This document shows positions 10,406 through 18,836 of a DNA stretch of 64,000 nt, piece by piece; position 1 is the stretch's first letter, and each line of letters opens with the position of its first letter. The stretch is from JBBITI01 sp963735055 (GTDB lineage Bacteria; Chloroflexota; Dehalococcoidia; Dehalococcoidales; UBA2162): positions 1-64,000 of the forward strand of contig CAVTJN010000005.1 in NCBI GenBank assembly GCA_963735055.1, written 5' to 3'. The notes under the pieces are model-generated. The model saw nothing but the letters and a program-made list of their open reading frames with translations. It was not told the origin of the DNA and did no database searches. Both the position numbers and the translations under genes were made by a program.

Positions 10406-10498
10406 GGCGGATGGGAAAGCCTTGAGATGGTGCAGAGGTACACGAGGTCAATGACGTTTCAGGATAGTGTCAGTTTCTGTTGGGCTCCGACGTCCTAA
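10406..10498 (+). pseudogene. Remnant of a second integrase C-terminus
   Basis: Directly after the integrase stop, and in the same frame, lies a 30-codon piece reading GGWESLEMVQRYTRSMTF. This closely resembles the integrase's own end (GGWESISMVERYSKSLSF), including the catalytic Tyr. It ends at TAA 10496-10498. It is a relic of a diverged integrase gene, showing an earlier recombination or an element replaced at this site. Confidence 0.7.
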
Positions 10499-10988
10499 AG
10501 GGCGTGGGTCCGTCTTTCACTGTGTCGCCCTGCACAATTCGAAGCATGCCCGTCGAATCCTCGCACGTAAAGTAGTAACTGAACCCGGTAGGCCTAGACG
10601 AAGTGACCGTCCATTGGCCGGAGCGCAATTCTTGGTCTTCCGTCATCTCCCGCACCTCGATGAGCCAATTGCCTGCTTCAACCTTTCGCCACGCAAGCCG
10701 TTCTCTCGTTGGTACCGATTCAGCCTTCTCTAGATATTTGGCACTCACCACTTCTCCGAAGAACTTCGTGCGACTTGACGAGCCTTCAGAACCTATGTAG
10801 TTGACACTCAGTACCTGTCGAACCCGCTCAATGACCTCGTCAGCAGTCTTCGTAGGTCGTGGAGTTTTCCCACAGCCAATGGCGGACATGAGCACCGTGG
10901 ATAGCACCGCTAGAACAACAACGAACGCTGTCAACGTTTTCTTCATATGTCTGGCCAGACGGTAAGATGGCTGGGTTGCTGAGCTCAT
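10470..10988 (-). CDS. Putative lipoprotein of unknown function
   Basis: This is an element cargo gene. ATG 10988 has GAGAGGGG just upstream; an internal ATG at 10946 (MKKTLTAFVVVLAVL) begins a more standard signal peptide. The hydrophobic segment is followed by a lipobox-like SAIGC and a polar 130-residue domain with mixed strands (AKYLEKAESVPTRERLAWRK, GNWLIEVREMTEDQELRSG). This suggests a lipid-anchored extracytoplasmic protein. No family is recognised. Its 3' end overlaps the integrase relic on the opposite strand. Confidence 0.5.
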   Translation of the reverse strand: MSSATQPSYRLARHMKKTLTAFVVVLAVLSTVLMSAIGCGKTPRPTKTADEVIERVRQVLSVNYIGSEGSSSRTKFFGEVVSAKYLEKAESVPTRERLAWRKVEAGNWLIEVREMTEDQELRSGQWTVTSSRPTGFSYYFTCEDSTGMLRIVQGDTVKDGPTPFRTSEPNRN

Positions 10989-11163
10989 GCCCCTCTCAGG
11001 TGACTCAATTCTCAGGCAGGTCGTAGTCTCTCGCTCACTTTCACCAAATTGAAGGGGCTTCAGCCTCGTTTGTCAAGACCCTCCCTCCCACGATGCCCAG
11101 CGACCCCTCGTTACCTTGAGATATTGCCGTCAGCGGTTCAAGAGCAAAAAAGGGCACCAATGT

Positions 11164-11508
11164 CTAATTCGCATTGTCAGCTGCCCTCTTTGCCTCGGCT
11201 GGATTATCAGCGATGGCAATCACTGCTCTGTAGTAGGTCCTCTTCTTACTGCCTCTTACTCCGAAGTCGCCTTCAGCCAGAAAGAACTCGCCACTTGAGG
11301 CAGAAGACGGGTCGTCAAAATTCTGCGAAATGGGGAGTCCATAATTACTAACCTGCACGATGAGAGATTCGAGCACTCTTACCATGTTGTTTCTAAGTTG
11401 TGAGTCCGTCAGCATCAAACTGCTCCTTGGCCAAAGTACCTGATTATCGCACAAGGCGGTGGCCAGAGTAATGACGAGGCCAACCACCAAGGTCAATAGA
11501 ACCGACAT
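11164..11508 (-). CDS. Hypothetical single-pass membrane or secreted protein
   Basis: This 114-residue ORF begins with a hydrophobic segment (SVLLTLVVGLVITLATALC) compatible with an uncleaved signal anchor. A soluble domain follows with an amphipathic stretch (DSQLRNNMVRVLESLIVQVS) and a central Ser/Gly-rich turn. No family is recognised. It could be co-oriented with the lipoprotein at 10470-10988. The start ATG at 11508 has no strong ribosome-binding site, so the exact start is uncertain. Confidence 0.4.
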   Translation of the reverse strand: MSVLLTLVVGLVITLATALCDNQVLWPRSSLMLTDSQLRNNMVRVLESLIVQVSNYGLPISQNFDDPSSASSGEFFLAEGDFGVRGSKKRTYYRAVIAIADNPAEAKRAADNAN

Positions 11509-11992
11509 CCCCGAAGCCTGCGAAGGGCAGGACTAGGGCAGAACAAACCAAAATCGCTTGCCCTGACGCATGGACAATCCTAAAAAGAGGCATAGTGGCG
11601 CTTGTGTCTGCCCCAAATAGGGCAAATTCGGAAGATGACGCTGACCAGTTCGTAGTACCTCAAAGATAACTGCGGCTACTAGTTCCCCCCATATAACTGC
11701 GGCTGGGCATTAACCACCAAAAACCTCTTTCCTTTCGGGGTTGCTGGCTGGATGGCATGTCTGACCGTCTGGCGGCAAGGTTCGGAGTACAGGCAAAACC
11801 TTCAAGAATATCTAGCTGTACCCTATGTTTTCAGCCAAAGAGGGCAGGCTAGGGGGCTACCATGCCCAGCGACCTTTGTGTCCGGTGTAACCATACCCTC
11901 CCGCAGTTGAATGCTAAAAAAGGCAGGCTAGAATCGGTGATCTGTCAATAGAGGCGAATCGCGGGTAGTGTATCAGTTTGAATAGCGGGTCT
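11509..11992. other. Non-coding stretch with probable IS relics
   Basis: No convincing gene lies in this 484 bp. Short pieces resemble the 3' end and downstream flank of the IS1182-type transposase locus, for example GGGCAGAACAAACCAAAATC near 11532 against a similar run near 14102. The phrase ATGCCCAGCGACC occurs both at about 11092 and at about 11861. These look like fragmentary mobile-element debris. Confidence 0.3.
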
Positions 11993-12202
11993 TCACGAGA
12001 AGAATAGAGTGCGGATTATAACATAGAGGACAAACCCAGCAAAACCGACTGCCCAGATACCACCAAACCGCCAGGCCCAAGTCATCAACCCTGGTGGTAG
12101 GGAATGCTGTTCCTCACCCAAATCGCGAGCGTGTCTAAGGAAATAGATCCCTATTCCGAGGGCGAAGAAGAATCCAATGGCTCCCACGATATAGAACATC
12201 AT
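11993..12202 (-). CDS. Small two-helix membrane protein
   Basis: The frame could open at a TTG at 12271. ATG 12202 is preferred because GGAAGG lies about 10 nt upstream and the protein then starts at its first membrane segment (MMFYIVGAIGFFFALGIGIYF). A basic/acidic loop (RHARDLGEEQHS) and a second helix (WAVGFAGFVLYVIIRTLFF) follow. The product has about 69 residues. The function is unknown. It is transcribed away from the GIY-YIG gene at 12272. Confidence 0.45.
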   Translation of the reverse strand: MMFYIVGAIGFFFALGIGIYFLRHARDLGEEQHSLPPGLMTWAWRFGGIWAVGFAGFVLYVIIRTLFFS

Positions 12203-12271
12203 GCTGATCGACCTTCCGATTTCTGGTCCATATTGACACATCTGCGAACATCTTGCTAGACTGTCGGTCAA

Positions 12272-12748
12272 ATGCCGATTGAGATATTCACTGTCGGATG
12301 GACAAAGCTGCTACCATTTGACAGCGCTTTGAACCAGTCTGCCTCTCAAGAAGGTGGCATCTATGCCATGTACATAAAGATGCCAAGCAGATACAGGATT
12401 CAGTACGTAGGGAAGTCCAAGGATTTCTTCAAACGTTCTGGCACACACCGCAATGCAGCTTCTCACATGATGACCGACGCACAGTTGAAGAAATGCTTCA
12501 TCGCTTTCGGGCTGGTTTCCTGTTTCGAGAAGAGCCGAATGTCCCACGACATCACCGCGGATCAACTCCTTGCCCTTGAAACCTTCTTGATCAACGACGC
12601 TAAACCGATTGGGAACGATGAGGCGACGAAGAAGGGATACAAAGGCAATCCCATCATTGTTTTCAATACTGGCAACAGAGGGTTCTTCCAAAAGGTCATG
12701 TCAAACTGCCCAGACCTCGTCAAGTTTATGAAGGCCAGCTTCGGCTAG
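12272..12748 (+). CDS. GIY-YIG domain protein
   Basis: This 158-residue protein has a recognisable GIY-YIG nuclease-fold signature: GGIYAMYI (first Tyr), then IQYVGKSKDFFKRSGTH (the second motif, with YVG in place of YIG, and the usual Arg region). A Glu in LLALETFLINDAKPIGN is at the position of the catalytic metal-binding Glu. No extra DNA-binding domain is evident. Such stand-alone proteins occur as mobile-element nucleases or repair-like factors. It lies inside the tRNA-Gly element, upstream of the transposase relic. Confidence 0.6.
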   Translation: MPIEIFTVGWTKLLPFDSALNQSASQEGGIYAMYIKMPSRYRIQYVGKSKDFFKRSGTHRNAASHMMTDAQLKKCFIAFGLVSCFEKSRMSHDITADQLLALETFLINDAKPIGNDEATKKGYKGNPIIVFNTGNRGFFQKVMSNCPDLVKFMKASFG

Positions 12749-12942
12749 TACCCATATCCTGATCCTTCCGCATCTGCAGAACGTCTCCCTTATTCCCAGC
12801 GATTGTTCCTAATCGCCGATTGCCTGCGATATTCATGGGAGCGGGCAGTCCGACAAGAGCCCACTGCGGCTCATGGCAAGTCCCTTGGGCCACGATGCAG
12901 GGAATTGTTTATTCAACTCCGAGCTAGCCTCCGCACCTCAGC

Positions 12943-14133
12943 GTGGCCCCAAGCTGGGCAGGCACCGAATTCGCAAATTACCTGCCTGTTGAAACATTAG
13001 CCAAAGCACGTGTTATTCCTGTCAACGTTCAGATGGTCAAGGGAAAGCGACAGATCATTGACTCGACTCCGGTGTTTGCGAACATATCCCTGAGCAGCCT
13101 CAGCGGCCTAGTCAGAAAGTGCCGCGAAAACGTGCTGAAGACTGTGGCAAAGCAGGATACGAAGATGGCGGAAGAGTTGGGTGCGACGGAACTGCGGAAT
13201 GCGACGCCGGTGAAGTTCAGCTCCAGCGAAGAGGCTTTGCAGATAGAGATCGCAGCGGCCGGCACGTTATTGGACCGAGTCACTGCCGGGCTAGAGGCCA
13301 GGAAGATAAAGCCAACCAAGGAACTCCAAAAGGACCTCGCGCTGCTGGAAAAGGCGGTTGCGGACCGGGCTGAGCATGCCAAGGATAAGCTGATCAGCCC
13401 GGTAGATCCTGATGCCAGGACGGGGAAAAAGGGTAGCACCAAGTGGGAAGGCTACAAGACCCACATTGTCATGGAAGAAGAAAGCGGCATTATCACTGAA
13501 GTAGCAACCACCCCGGCCAACGCTACTGATGGCAGCCAGCTCCGGCCCCTGCTGAAGCAGCAGGAGAAAGTCCACTCTCTCACGCCACAAGAACTCACCG
13601 CTGATAAAGCTTACGACTGGGGAGAAAACCTCGAATCGCTCGCAGCTCACAAGACCATCGCCAATATCGCCCTCACCAGGCAGTTTAACCCCCGGAGCGC
13701 CGGGTACTTTACCGTGGACGATTTCCTTTACGACCCGGAGAAGATCAAACTCATGTGCCCGGCGGGACATATCTCAGCCAGCTGCTACTCCGAGGTCCTC
13801 CGTTACAACTACCGTCTGAACAAGCCGGGTTACGCCTTCCAGTTCAAGGCAAGCCTGTGCAACGCCTGTCCACTGAAACCTAAGTGCGTGAAGAACAAAG
13901 AAGGTAGACGGGTCTACATCAGCTACTATGAGCCGTACTTTAGAATGGCAAGAGAAAGGCTGGCCACGGAAGAAGGGAAAGAAGCCTACCGTAACCGCTA
14001 CAGGGTTGAGCAGAAGATGGCCGATCTCACCCGGTACTGCGGACTCAGGAACTGCCGCTACCGCGGCCTGGGCAGGCAAAAAAGAAGGGGGCGGGCAAGA
14101 GAGGGCAGAATAAGCCAAAATCGTGGCTTATGA
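12943..14133 (+). pseudogene. IS1182-type transposase, 5'-truncated
   Basis: This DDE transposase resembles the IS1182 family. The three acidic residues can be assigned as Asp in QIIDSTPV, Asp in ELTADKAYD, and Glu in RYRVEQKMADLTRYCG. A Cys-rich insertion (LCNACPLKPKCVK) typical of the family is present. The usual N-terminal domain of about 100 residues is missing. The first residues here (MAPSWAGTEF) are not transposase-like, and true homology seems to begin around LPVETLAKARV (about 12982). The C-terminus ends in an atypical basic tail. No terminal inverted repeats are obvious. It probably inserted into the tRNA-Gly element and then decayed. Confidence 0.75.
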
Positions 14134-14299
14134 GGTGCGGTCTGCTCTGAGGAGAAGTCAGGGGAGCTTGTTTTGGTGCCAGACAGGGCAGATTCCGACA
14201 TTGACGACAAGGCCATGATATACCTCTGAAAGAGGGGCAGCAGGGGAAAAAGGAACGTCGGACTGCCTGGAAATTCGTGCGTCCGTTTTTACAGAAGGA

Positions 14300-14761
14300 T
14301 CAACACTGTTTGTTGAACGGCGGCTGCAGGACGCCTATGGCAAAATGCTCGGTGAAGGCACGTTGCCAAGAATCTGTCACTTCAATGCACCGAATCAAGT
14401 AATCATCAATCGACTGGGGGTATTCCGGGAACAATTTCAGCATGCCTTTCAAGTCAGAATTCGTGTTTATGCTACGATGGTCTTTCATTCTGCCGATGAC
14501 CGACTTGCTTCTCGTCTTCCCGACGTAAACAATCTCGTCGTCTGCAGGGGTGCTTATGCAGTAGATGCCCTCCACGTTGAACTCTCGTGGCTGACCGTCA
14601 ATGACGTCCGCCAATCTGAATGGCTTCGAAGACGTCAAGAGAGTAATACACTCTCTAAGACTGGTAATCCGACTGTCTGTCTCTTCCTGCACAGAATTGC
14701 TTCTCCAGATGTGTCTCGACAAGCAGAGGAACCCGTGCCAATTTGGTAAAGGGACAGACAT
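14300..14761 (-). CDS. Second GIY-YIG domain protein
   Basis: The GIY-YIG motif is EGIYCISTPADDEIVYVGKT (about residues 64-83), followed by the Arg/His segment VIGRMKDHRS and a Glu/phenylalanine end motif FTEHFAIGVLQPPFN. It is only distantly similar to the GIY-YIG protein at 12272, so the two are not a recent duplication. The N-terminal 60 residues show no clear domain. The start ATG at 14761 lacks a clear ribosome-binding site, so the start may be further in. It lies downstream of the RepA-like gene on the same strand. Confidence 0.55.
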   Translation of the reverse strand: MSVPLPNWHGFLCLSRHIWRSNSVQEETDSRITSLRECITLLTSSKPFRLADVIDGQPREFNVEGIYCISTPADDEIVYVGKTRSKSVIGRMKDHRSINTNSDLKGMLKLFPEYPQSIDDYLIRCIEVTDSWQRAFTEHFAIGVLQPPFNKQC

Positions 14762-14902
14762 CTTCTATCCCTTATATAGGGAATAGCGATTTGTCCTGTC
14801 CGTGCCTAGATTATCTGTCTAACGAGCCTAGGGGAGGACAGACAAGAAACTGTCCTCGATGTCCGTCTGTCCTTTTGGGCCAACTGATTGCAGAAGCACC
14901 AG

Positions 14903-15996
14903 CTACTCCTTCTTCCTTTCCCTGTCGACGGCTTTGGCAACGGTGTCCTGTCACCGCCAAATTCCTTATGGGTAATTTCGACAATTTCGGCTCTCGTCCT
15001 CTTCTCTGACACAAGCTTCCGAATGCGGTCTGCCCTATTCTTGGCTATTGTTGCTTTGTCTGGGCTGAAAACAAGGGTGGCCTTGTCCTGCGCAATCCTT
15101 ATCCTAGGTGGCTGAACAGTCGTGTCAACTACTGCTGGATACTTGCCTCTCAGTTTGTAGAAACTCAATGCCCCATCGTGAAGACGCAGAATGACATCCA
15201 CTTTCGCCTGAATCAGATTACTCCCCATGACCTCACCGTTCTTGTTGGGATGATGCAACACAATGAAAGCACAGTTCCATTTCCTAGCCAGAATCCTCAA
15301 CTGGTCGAATATCGCTGCGCCCTTTGGATGGTTGATGTCTTCGATGCCCACTGAACTGAGCGAGTCAATTATTACCAGGTCTGCCTTGGAGTACTTCATG
15401 AGGTCATCAATGAATGCAGGGTTGTCGAAATTCATTTTGTCGTTGTTCCATCGGACAGGCTCTTTGGGAACAAGCAGGTTTTCCAGCGATGGATGCACGG
15501 GTAGCATCCTGTCCAAATGACCTCTGAGCAGCGCTGGATTCTCGTCCTGTTCGATGAGTAGGGTACGTGCCTCGCCGACACGAAGAGACACTAGGCTCTT
15601 ACCTTCCTGCACGCAGCCGATGAGTTGGAGCATGAGTGAAGTCTTCCCCTGCCCCTTGTCCCCGAAGAGTATGGTTATGCCCTCTTTGACAGCGAATCCC
15701 TCGACAACCCATTCGGGTTCGGGGATATCGGTCACTCGTTGGAAAAGCTGGGTCTGTTTTTCTTCAAATGCCACAACCTCCTTGAGAGCCTTGAGAGCCT
15801 CTTCCGACTGCCTAGTTTGTTCCGGCGTAAGCGCTGGCGGTGGAAACAGGGCTTTGTATTCCTCAAGGTCAAGTTTGCTGTCAATCGCCTTGTTCCAGTG
15901 GTCTTCTATATACTCCGCCTGCCCCGTCGTTAGGGCAGTTGGCTCAATCCCAAGAGCTTCCTTGACGTATTGCTGCTGTTCACCTGAAAGTGGCAT
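14903..15996 (-). CDS. RepA-like RecA-fold ATPase (AAA_25 type), frame break near the end
   Basis: This is a hexameric-helicase-like ATPase of the kind used by small plasmids and integrated elements for replication. ATG 15996 is preferred over an upstream ATG because GGGAGG lies at 16005-16010. After an N-terminal helical region come Walker A (FGDKGQGKTSLMLQL), Walker B (ADLVIIDSLSSVG) and the sensor-like segment NCAFIVLHHPNKNGEV. The reading frame breaks near 14950. In the shifted frame the end reads TVAKAVDRERKKE and stops at 14903-14905, a natural finish; unshifted, it would run to 14806 with an unlikely tail. Its presence suggests the excised element can replicate or at least unwind. Confidence 0.75.
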
Positions 15997-16190
15997 CTCG
16001 AGTTCCTCCCAAACGGTGTGTCTGTTCACTGGTGCCCCACCATTCGCACAGATTTCCGCTCAGGTGTGACGGGCCTGAGCTCAGCACTGCGAATCTGCTG
16101 GTTTTTCCTAGACCACGGCACAATTCTAGCACACCATATTCTCGTCAGGTGACTCGTTTGGACTCGTGCGAAATTGCCTGCCATAAGGAC

Positions 16191-16236
16191 TTGACAACAA
16201 ACTGATCAGAGTCTACAATACACTGTAACACTGTAA
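16191..16236 (+). promoter_or_regulatory. Near-consensus promoter with tandem operator-like repeats
   Basis: TTGACA (16191-16196), a 17-nt spacer and TACAAT (16214-16219) form a strong promoter. Immediately downstream, the octamer CACTGTAA is repeated head-to-tail at 16221-16228 and 16229-16236, overlapping the expected transcription start. This suggests an operator for the DNA-binding protein encoded at 16254. Confidence 0.65.
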
Positions 16237-16253
16237 CAGGAGGAGGGAATGAA

Positions 16254-16694
16254 ATGCCTACAATCAGGATTGATGATGATGTCTACGCTTGGCTCAAGTC
16301 GCTAGCAACTCCTTTCGAAGATACGCCGAACACAGTACTCCGTCGCATTGCAGGGCTGGATGGAACAATCTGCCACATGCCCAGAGTACACGCCGAGCAA
16401 GCCAAGGTGCGTGACGAGACGCCGACTGAGGTCAAGGACAGAGTCGTTGGAAGAACCACGGGCAAGTACCTCAACGAATTATGGAATGTTGGAGCTGCCC
16501 ACGCCCTTTACCATCACGACGGCACATTCTATGAGAACCTACGCACTTTTCCCGGCGCTCTGTTTGACTACCACGGATTCGTCGTCTTCCAGAACGAGGC
16601 TGAGTACACGTCTTGCCCCTACTTGAACATTGGGGAGAAGTTGAACGTCCATCAGGGAATAAAATCCATCCCTAGGTACAAGAGCATAAGATAA
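16254..16694 (+). CDS. Predicted ribbon-helix-helix-like N-terminus plus unknown C-terminal module
   Basis: ATG 16254 follows AGGAGGAGG. Residues 1-35 (PTIRIDDDVYAWLKSLATPF, then TPNTVLRRIAGL) have the strand-helix-helix pattern of ribbon-helix-helix or SeqA-N-like DNA-binding domains. After a polar linker, residues about 85-146 form a compact module (DGTFYENLRTFPGALFDYHG, EAEYTSCPYLNIGEKLNV, then IPRYKSI). I know this pattern only as a terminal module in restriction/HNH-like proteins and cannot name it firmly. The strong promoter and the tandem repeats upstream suggest autoregulation. It is co-oriented with the HTH ORF at 16745. Confidence 0.6.
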   Translation: MPTIRIDDDVYAWLKSLATPFEDTPNTVLRRIAGLDGTICHMPRVHAEQAKVRDETPTEVKDRVVGRTTGKYLNELWNVGAAHALYHHDGTFYENLRTFPGALFDYHGFVVFQNEAEYTSCPYLNIGEKLNVHQGIKSIPRYKSIR

Positions 16695-16744
16695 AGGCCG
16701 GGAAACCAGCGCAAGAGAAGACCAAGACAGAGGAGGGCAGAACA

Positions 16745-17053
16745 ATGAAAAACATGAGTCTAAGTAGAATCGCCGAGGAGGTCGGAATCAGTAAGTCCTA
16801 CCTTTCGATGTTGATGTCAGGGCAAAGAGAGATGACGCTGGATTTGGCAGCCAAGCTGAAGCCATTTCGTTCACAACTTTTTGTGAACACTTCAGGCACA
16901 GAATTCTCCTTGCCAAGGAGAAGGTCGCGAGTTCGAATCTCGTCTTCCGCTCCACCCCACAATCGATCGCTCGCTGAACGTTCACGATGCCAGTCACGCG
17001 CTGCGGGGGAAACATTGCCCGCTGTTGCCCAAGTCATGAGCCCCCGACGCTGA
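16745..17053 (+). CDS. XRE-type HTH ORF that runs through attR; N-terminal part of the circular-form integrase
   Basis: ATG 16745 follows AGGAGGG (16730-16736). Residues 1-45 (LSRIAEEVGISKSYLSMLMS, then DLAAKLKPF) form a Cro/XRE-like helix-turn-helix. The frame then enters the attR core at 16905, where it reads the tRNA (LPRRRSRVRISSSAPPHN), and continues into chromosomal DNA to 17053, giving a meaningless tail. The same core in the same frame opens the integrase at 9524. After excision this start would be followed by 53 element codons, the core and then the whole integrase (348 codons in total). As integrated, it may make a short HTH protein; I infer its main role is as the integrase N-terminus or regulator. 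Confidence 0.6.
   Translation: MKNMSLSRIAEEVGISKSYLSMLMSGQREMTLDLAAKLKPFRSQLFVNTSGTEFSLPRRRSRVRISSSAPPHNRSLAERSRCQSRAAGETLPAVAQVMSPRR
16869..16888 (+). promoter_or_regulatory. Candidate integrase arm-type sites (right arm, inverted pair)
   Basis: GTTCACAA (16869-16876), a 4-bp gap and TTGTGAAC (16881-16888) form a perfect inverted repeat 16 bp before the attR core. The octamer is the same as the direct pair at 9595-9613. Confidence 0.5.
16905..16962 (+). repeat. attR core: second copy of the 58-bp repeat
   Basis: This is a perfect copy of 9519-9576 comprising the 3' part of tRNA-Gly without the 5' half, so it is not a functional tRNA. It marks the right junction of the element. The following 247 bp to 17209 is chromosomal and shows no gene, only a short GC-rich hairpin-forming stretch near 17170-17210. 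Confidence 0.9.
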
Positions 17054-17209
17054 CCGGCCCACCACCCACGGCCCCATCTGGCGCGCCGTGCCCCGGCCTG
17101 ACAATCCGCCACTTCTACGATGTCTACCCACTCCCGAGGTCCGTCCCGCGTCCGCTCGAGCTAGCCGGAGCAGCTTCCGGATACCTTTCGGATATCCGGC
17201 CGGGGAAGG

Positions 17210-18004
17210 TCAGATGTAGAGGTCCCGCCGGTTGTACACCAGATATGCGCCCACCATGCTCACCACAATGACCGCCAGCGACAGGCCGACGAAGACAAAG
17301 TCGAATCTCGATTGGTGGAGCAGCACCGCCGGGTCAAAATACTTGAACGGAGAGAGATACTTGAGGAAGGCCAGGTCGGTGTTCAAGGCGGTAACGATGG
17401 AGAGCAAATAGGTCCCCAGCAGCAGGGATACCGCCGCAGAACTCACCAGTTTGTACCGTTTCATGGCACAACCCAGGAAGATGCCGATGGCCAGGAAGAT
17501 CAGTTGCATGATGAAGAGCGCCAGCATGCACAGGGCCAGGAATTTGTAGAATGCGGCGTCCGGCTGATAAGGTGACGCACTGACCAGAGAAGCGCCCCAG
17601 GTTACGAACAGCAGGATGATGCAGTTGGCAAGCGCCGCCACGGACTTGGCGGTCACCAGGCGGCTGCGGGTCACCGGCAGGGTTAATGAGAACTCGACGG
17701 TCTTGTCACGCTCCTCCTTGACGATGATATCGCTGCCCCACATCGCGGCGGCGATGCACAGGAGAAGGGCATAGTAGGTGAACATCACCCCGAAAAAGCC
17801 ACTGATCGTGGTCAGGTTGAAGGCATAGAGATTCAGAGCGGACACGATCGCCGGAGGCATGCCGTCCAGTATCGCCAGCATATCCGGGTTGTTGTAGTAC
17901 GCCGAGAACTTGGATACGCCCATCATCACGAACAAGATCACGATGATGCCCCAGATGATCAGCGATCTCAGGTTCGCTCTCAGCTCTCTGACAAAGATAT
18001 TCAT
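17210..18004 (-). CDS. ABC-2 type transporter permease
   Basis: This 264-residue integral membrane protein has about six hydrophobic helices, starting with RSLIIWGIIVILFVMMGVS. It carries the ABC-2 signature region DIIVKEERDKTVEFSLTLPV, TRSRLVTAKSVAALANC, which usually contacts the ATPase. It is the last gene of a three-gene minus-strand exporter operon with the permease at 18017 and the ATPase at 18837. GGAGGTCAGGAG precedes ATG 18004. The substrate is unknown; such paired permeases often handle lipids, peptides or antibiotics. Confidence 0.85.
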   Translation of the reverse strand: MNIFVRELRANLRSLIIWGIIVILFVMMGVSKFSAYYNNPDMLAILDGMPPAIVSALNLYAFNLTTISGFFGVMFTYYALLLCIAAAMWGSDIIVKEERDKTVEFSLTLPVTRSRLVTAKSVAALANCIILLFVTWGASLVSASPYQPDAAFYKFLALCMLALFIMQLIFLAIGIFLGCAMKRYKLVSSAAVSLLLGTYLLSIVTALNTDLAFLKYLSPFKYFDPAVLLHQSRFDFVFVGLSLAVIVVSMVGAYLVYNRRDLYI

Positions 18005-18016
18005 CTCCTGACCTCC

Positions 18017-18836
18017 TCACACCACCGCCGGGATGTCCCGCCGTCTGTACAGCGCAAAACTGACCACCAGAGAAATCAGGATCACGGCCGCGCTGATGCC
18101 CACCAGGGGCAAGTCATAGGCCCCGTGCTGCCAGGATATAGTTCGGCTCGAAGTGCTTGAAAGGGGTGATCTTCTCCAGGGTACGGGTGCCGATCATGTC
18201 GCCAAAAATGCTGAGCACGTACATCCCGAAGCCGAGTGCCAGGGCGTAGGAGGCCACGCTCCGGATCCTTTTGACCAGCAGCGAAATGAGCAGGCCGACG
18301 CTGAGGAAGAAGAGTTGGAAGACGACGATACTTATCAACAGCAGCAGCAGAAGGCCGCTGTCATACCCCCGGTCCCCTTTGAACAGACCGATGAAGCCAA
18401 ACGAACTGATCCAGACGACGATGTTGGTGATGGTCAATCCGCTCAGCGCGGCGAGCAGTTTACTGGTCAGGATCCGGGTGCGTTCCACCGGTTTGGTCAA
18501 CAGGAAATCGGCCGTCCATTCTCGTTCCTCGATGGACACCAGCGAAAAGCCGTAATTCGCCGCCTGGACCGCCAGACATATCTGGGCAAAAAGGAACACG
18601 AAGCCGAAATAGCCCAGGACGGTGGAGAGGTCAACGCCGTTCAGGCCGAAGGCGGTTAGCAACTGCTTCGGGAAATTGGCCAACGCTTCGTTCATCAGTT
18701 CCGCCTGCGGGGCAAAAGAGGGAAACAGCGAGACAAAGACCAGAATCAGCACCGCGACCGACAGGGACCAGGTGATCACGGATTTCAGGTGCATCTTGAA
18801 CTCGTACCGGTAGATGTTGGTAGCCATGATCATCAC
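18017..18836 (-). CDS. ABC-2 type transporter permease, frame break near the C-terminus
   Basis: This is a six-helix ABC-2 permease paralogous to its downstream neighbour, with the motif SIEEREWTADFLLTKPVERTR. The open frame stops early at 18114 (ILAARGL). After a one-base shift the sequence continues YDLPLVGISAAVILISLVVS... and RRRDIPAVV to a stop at 18017-18019, matching the end of the paralogue (YNRRDLYI). The full-length protein is therefore about 272 residues. Its ATG follows the ATPase stop without a gap. Two different permeases and one ATPase make a heterodimeric exporter. Confidence 0.8.

Noticed and set aside
16905..16962. Second tRNA-Gly gene
   Set aside because: Only the 3' part of the tRNA is present; the acceptor 5' strand and D-arm are missing, so it is an attachment-site duplicate.
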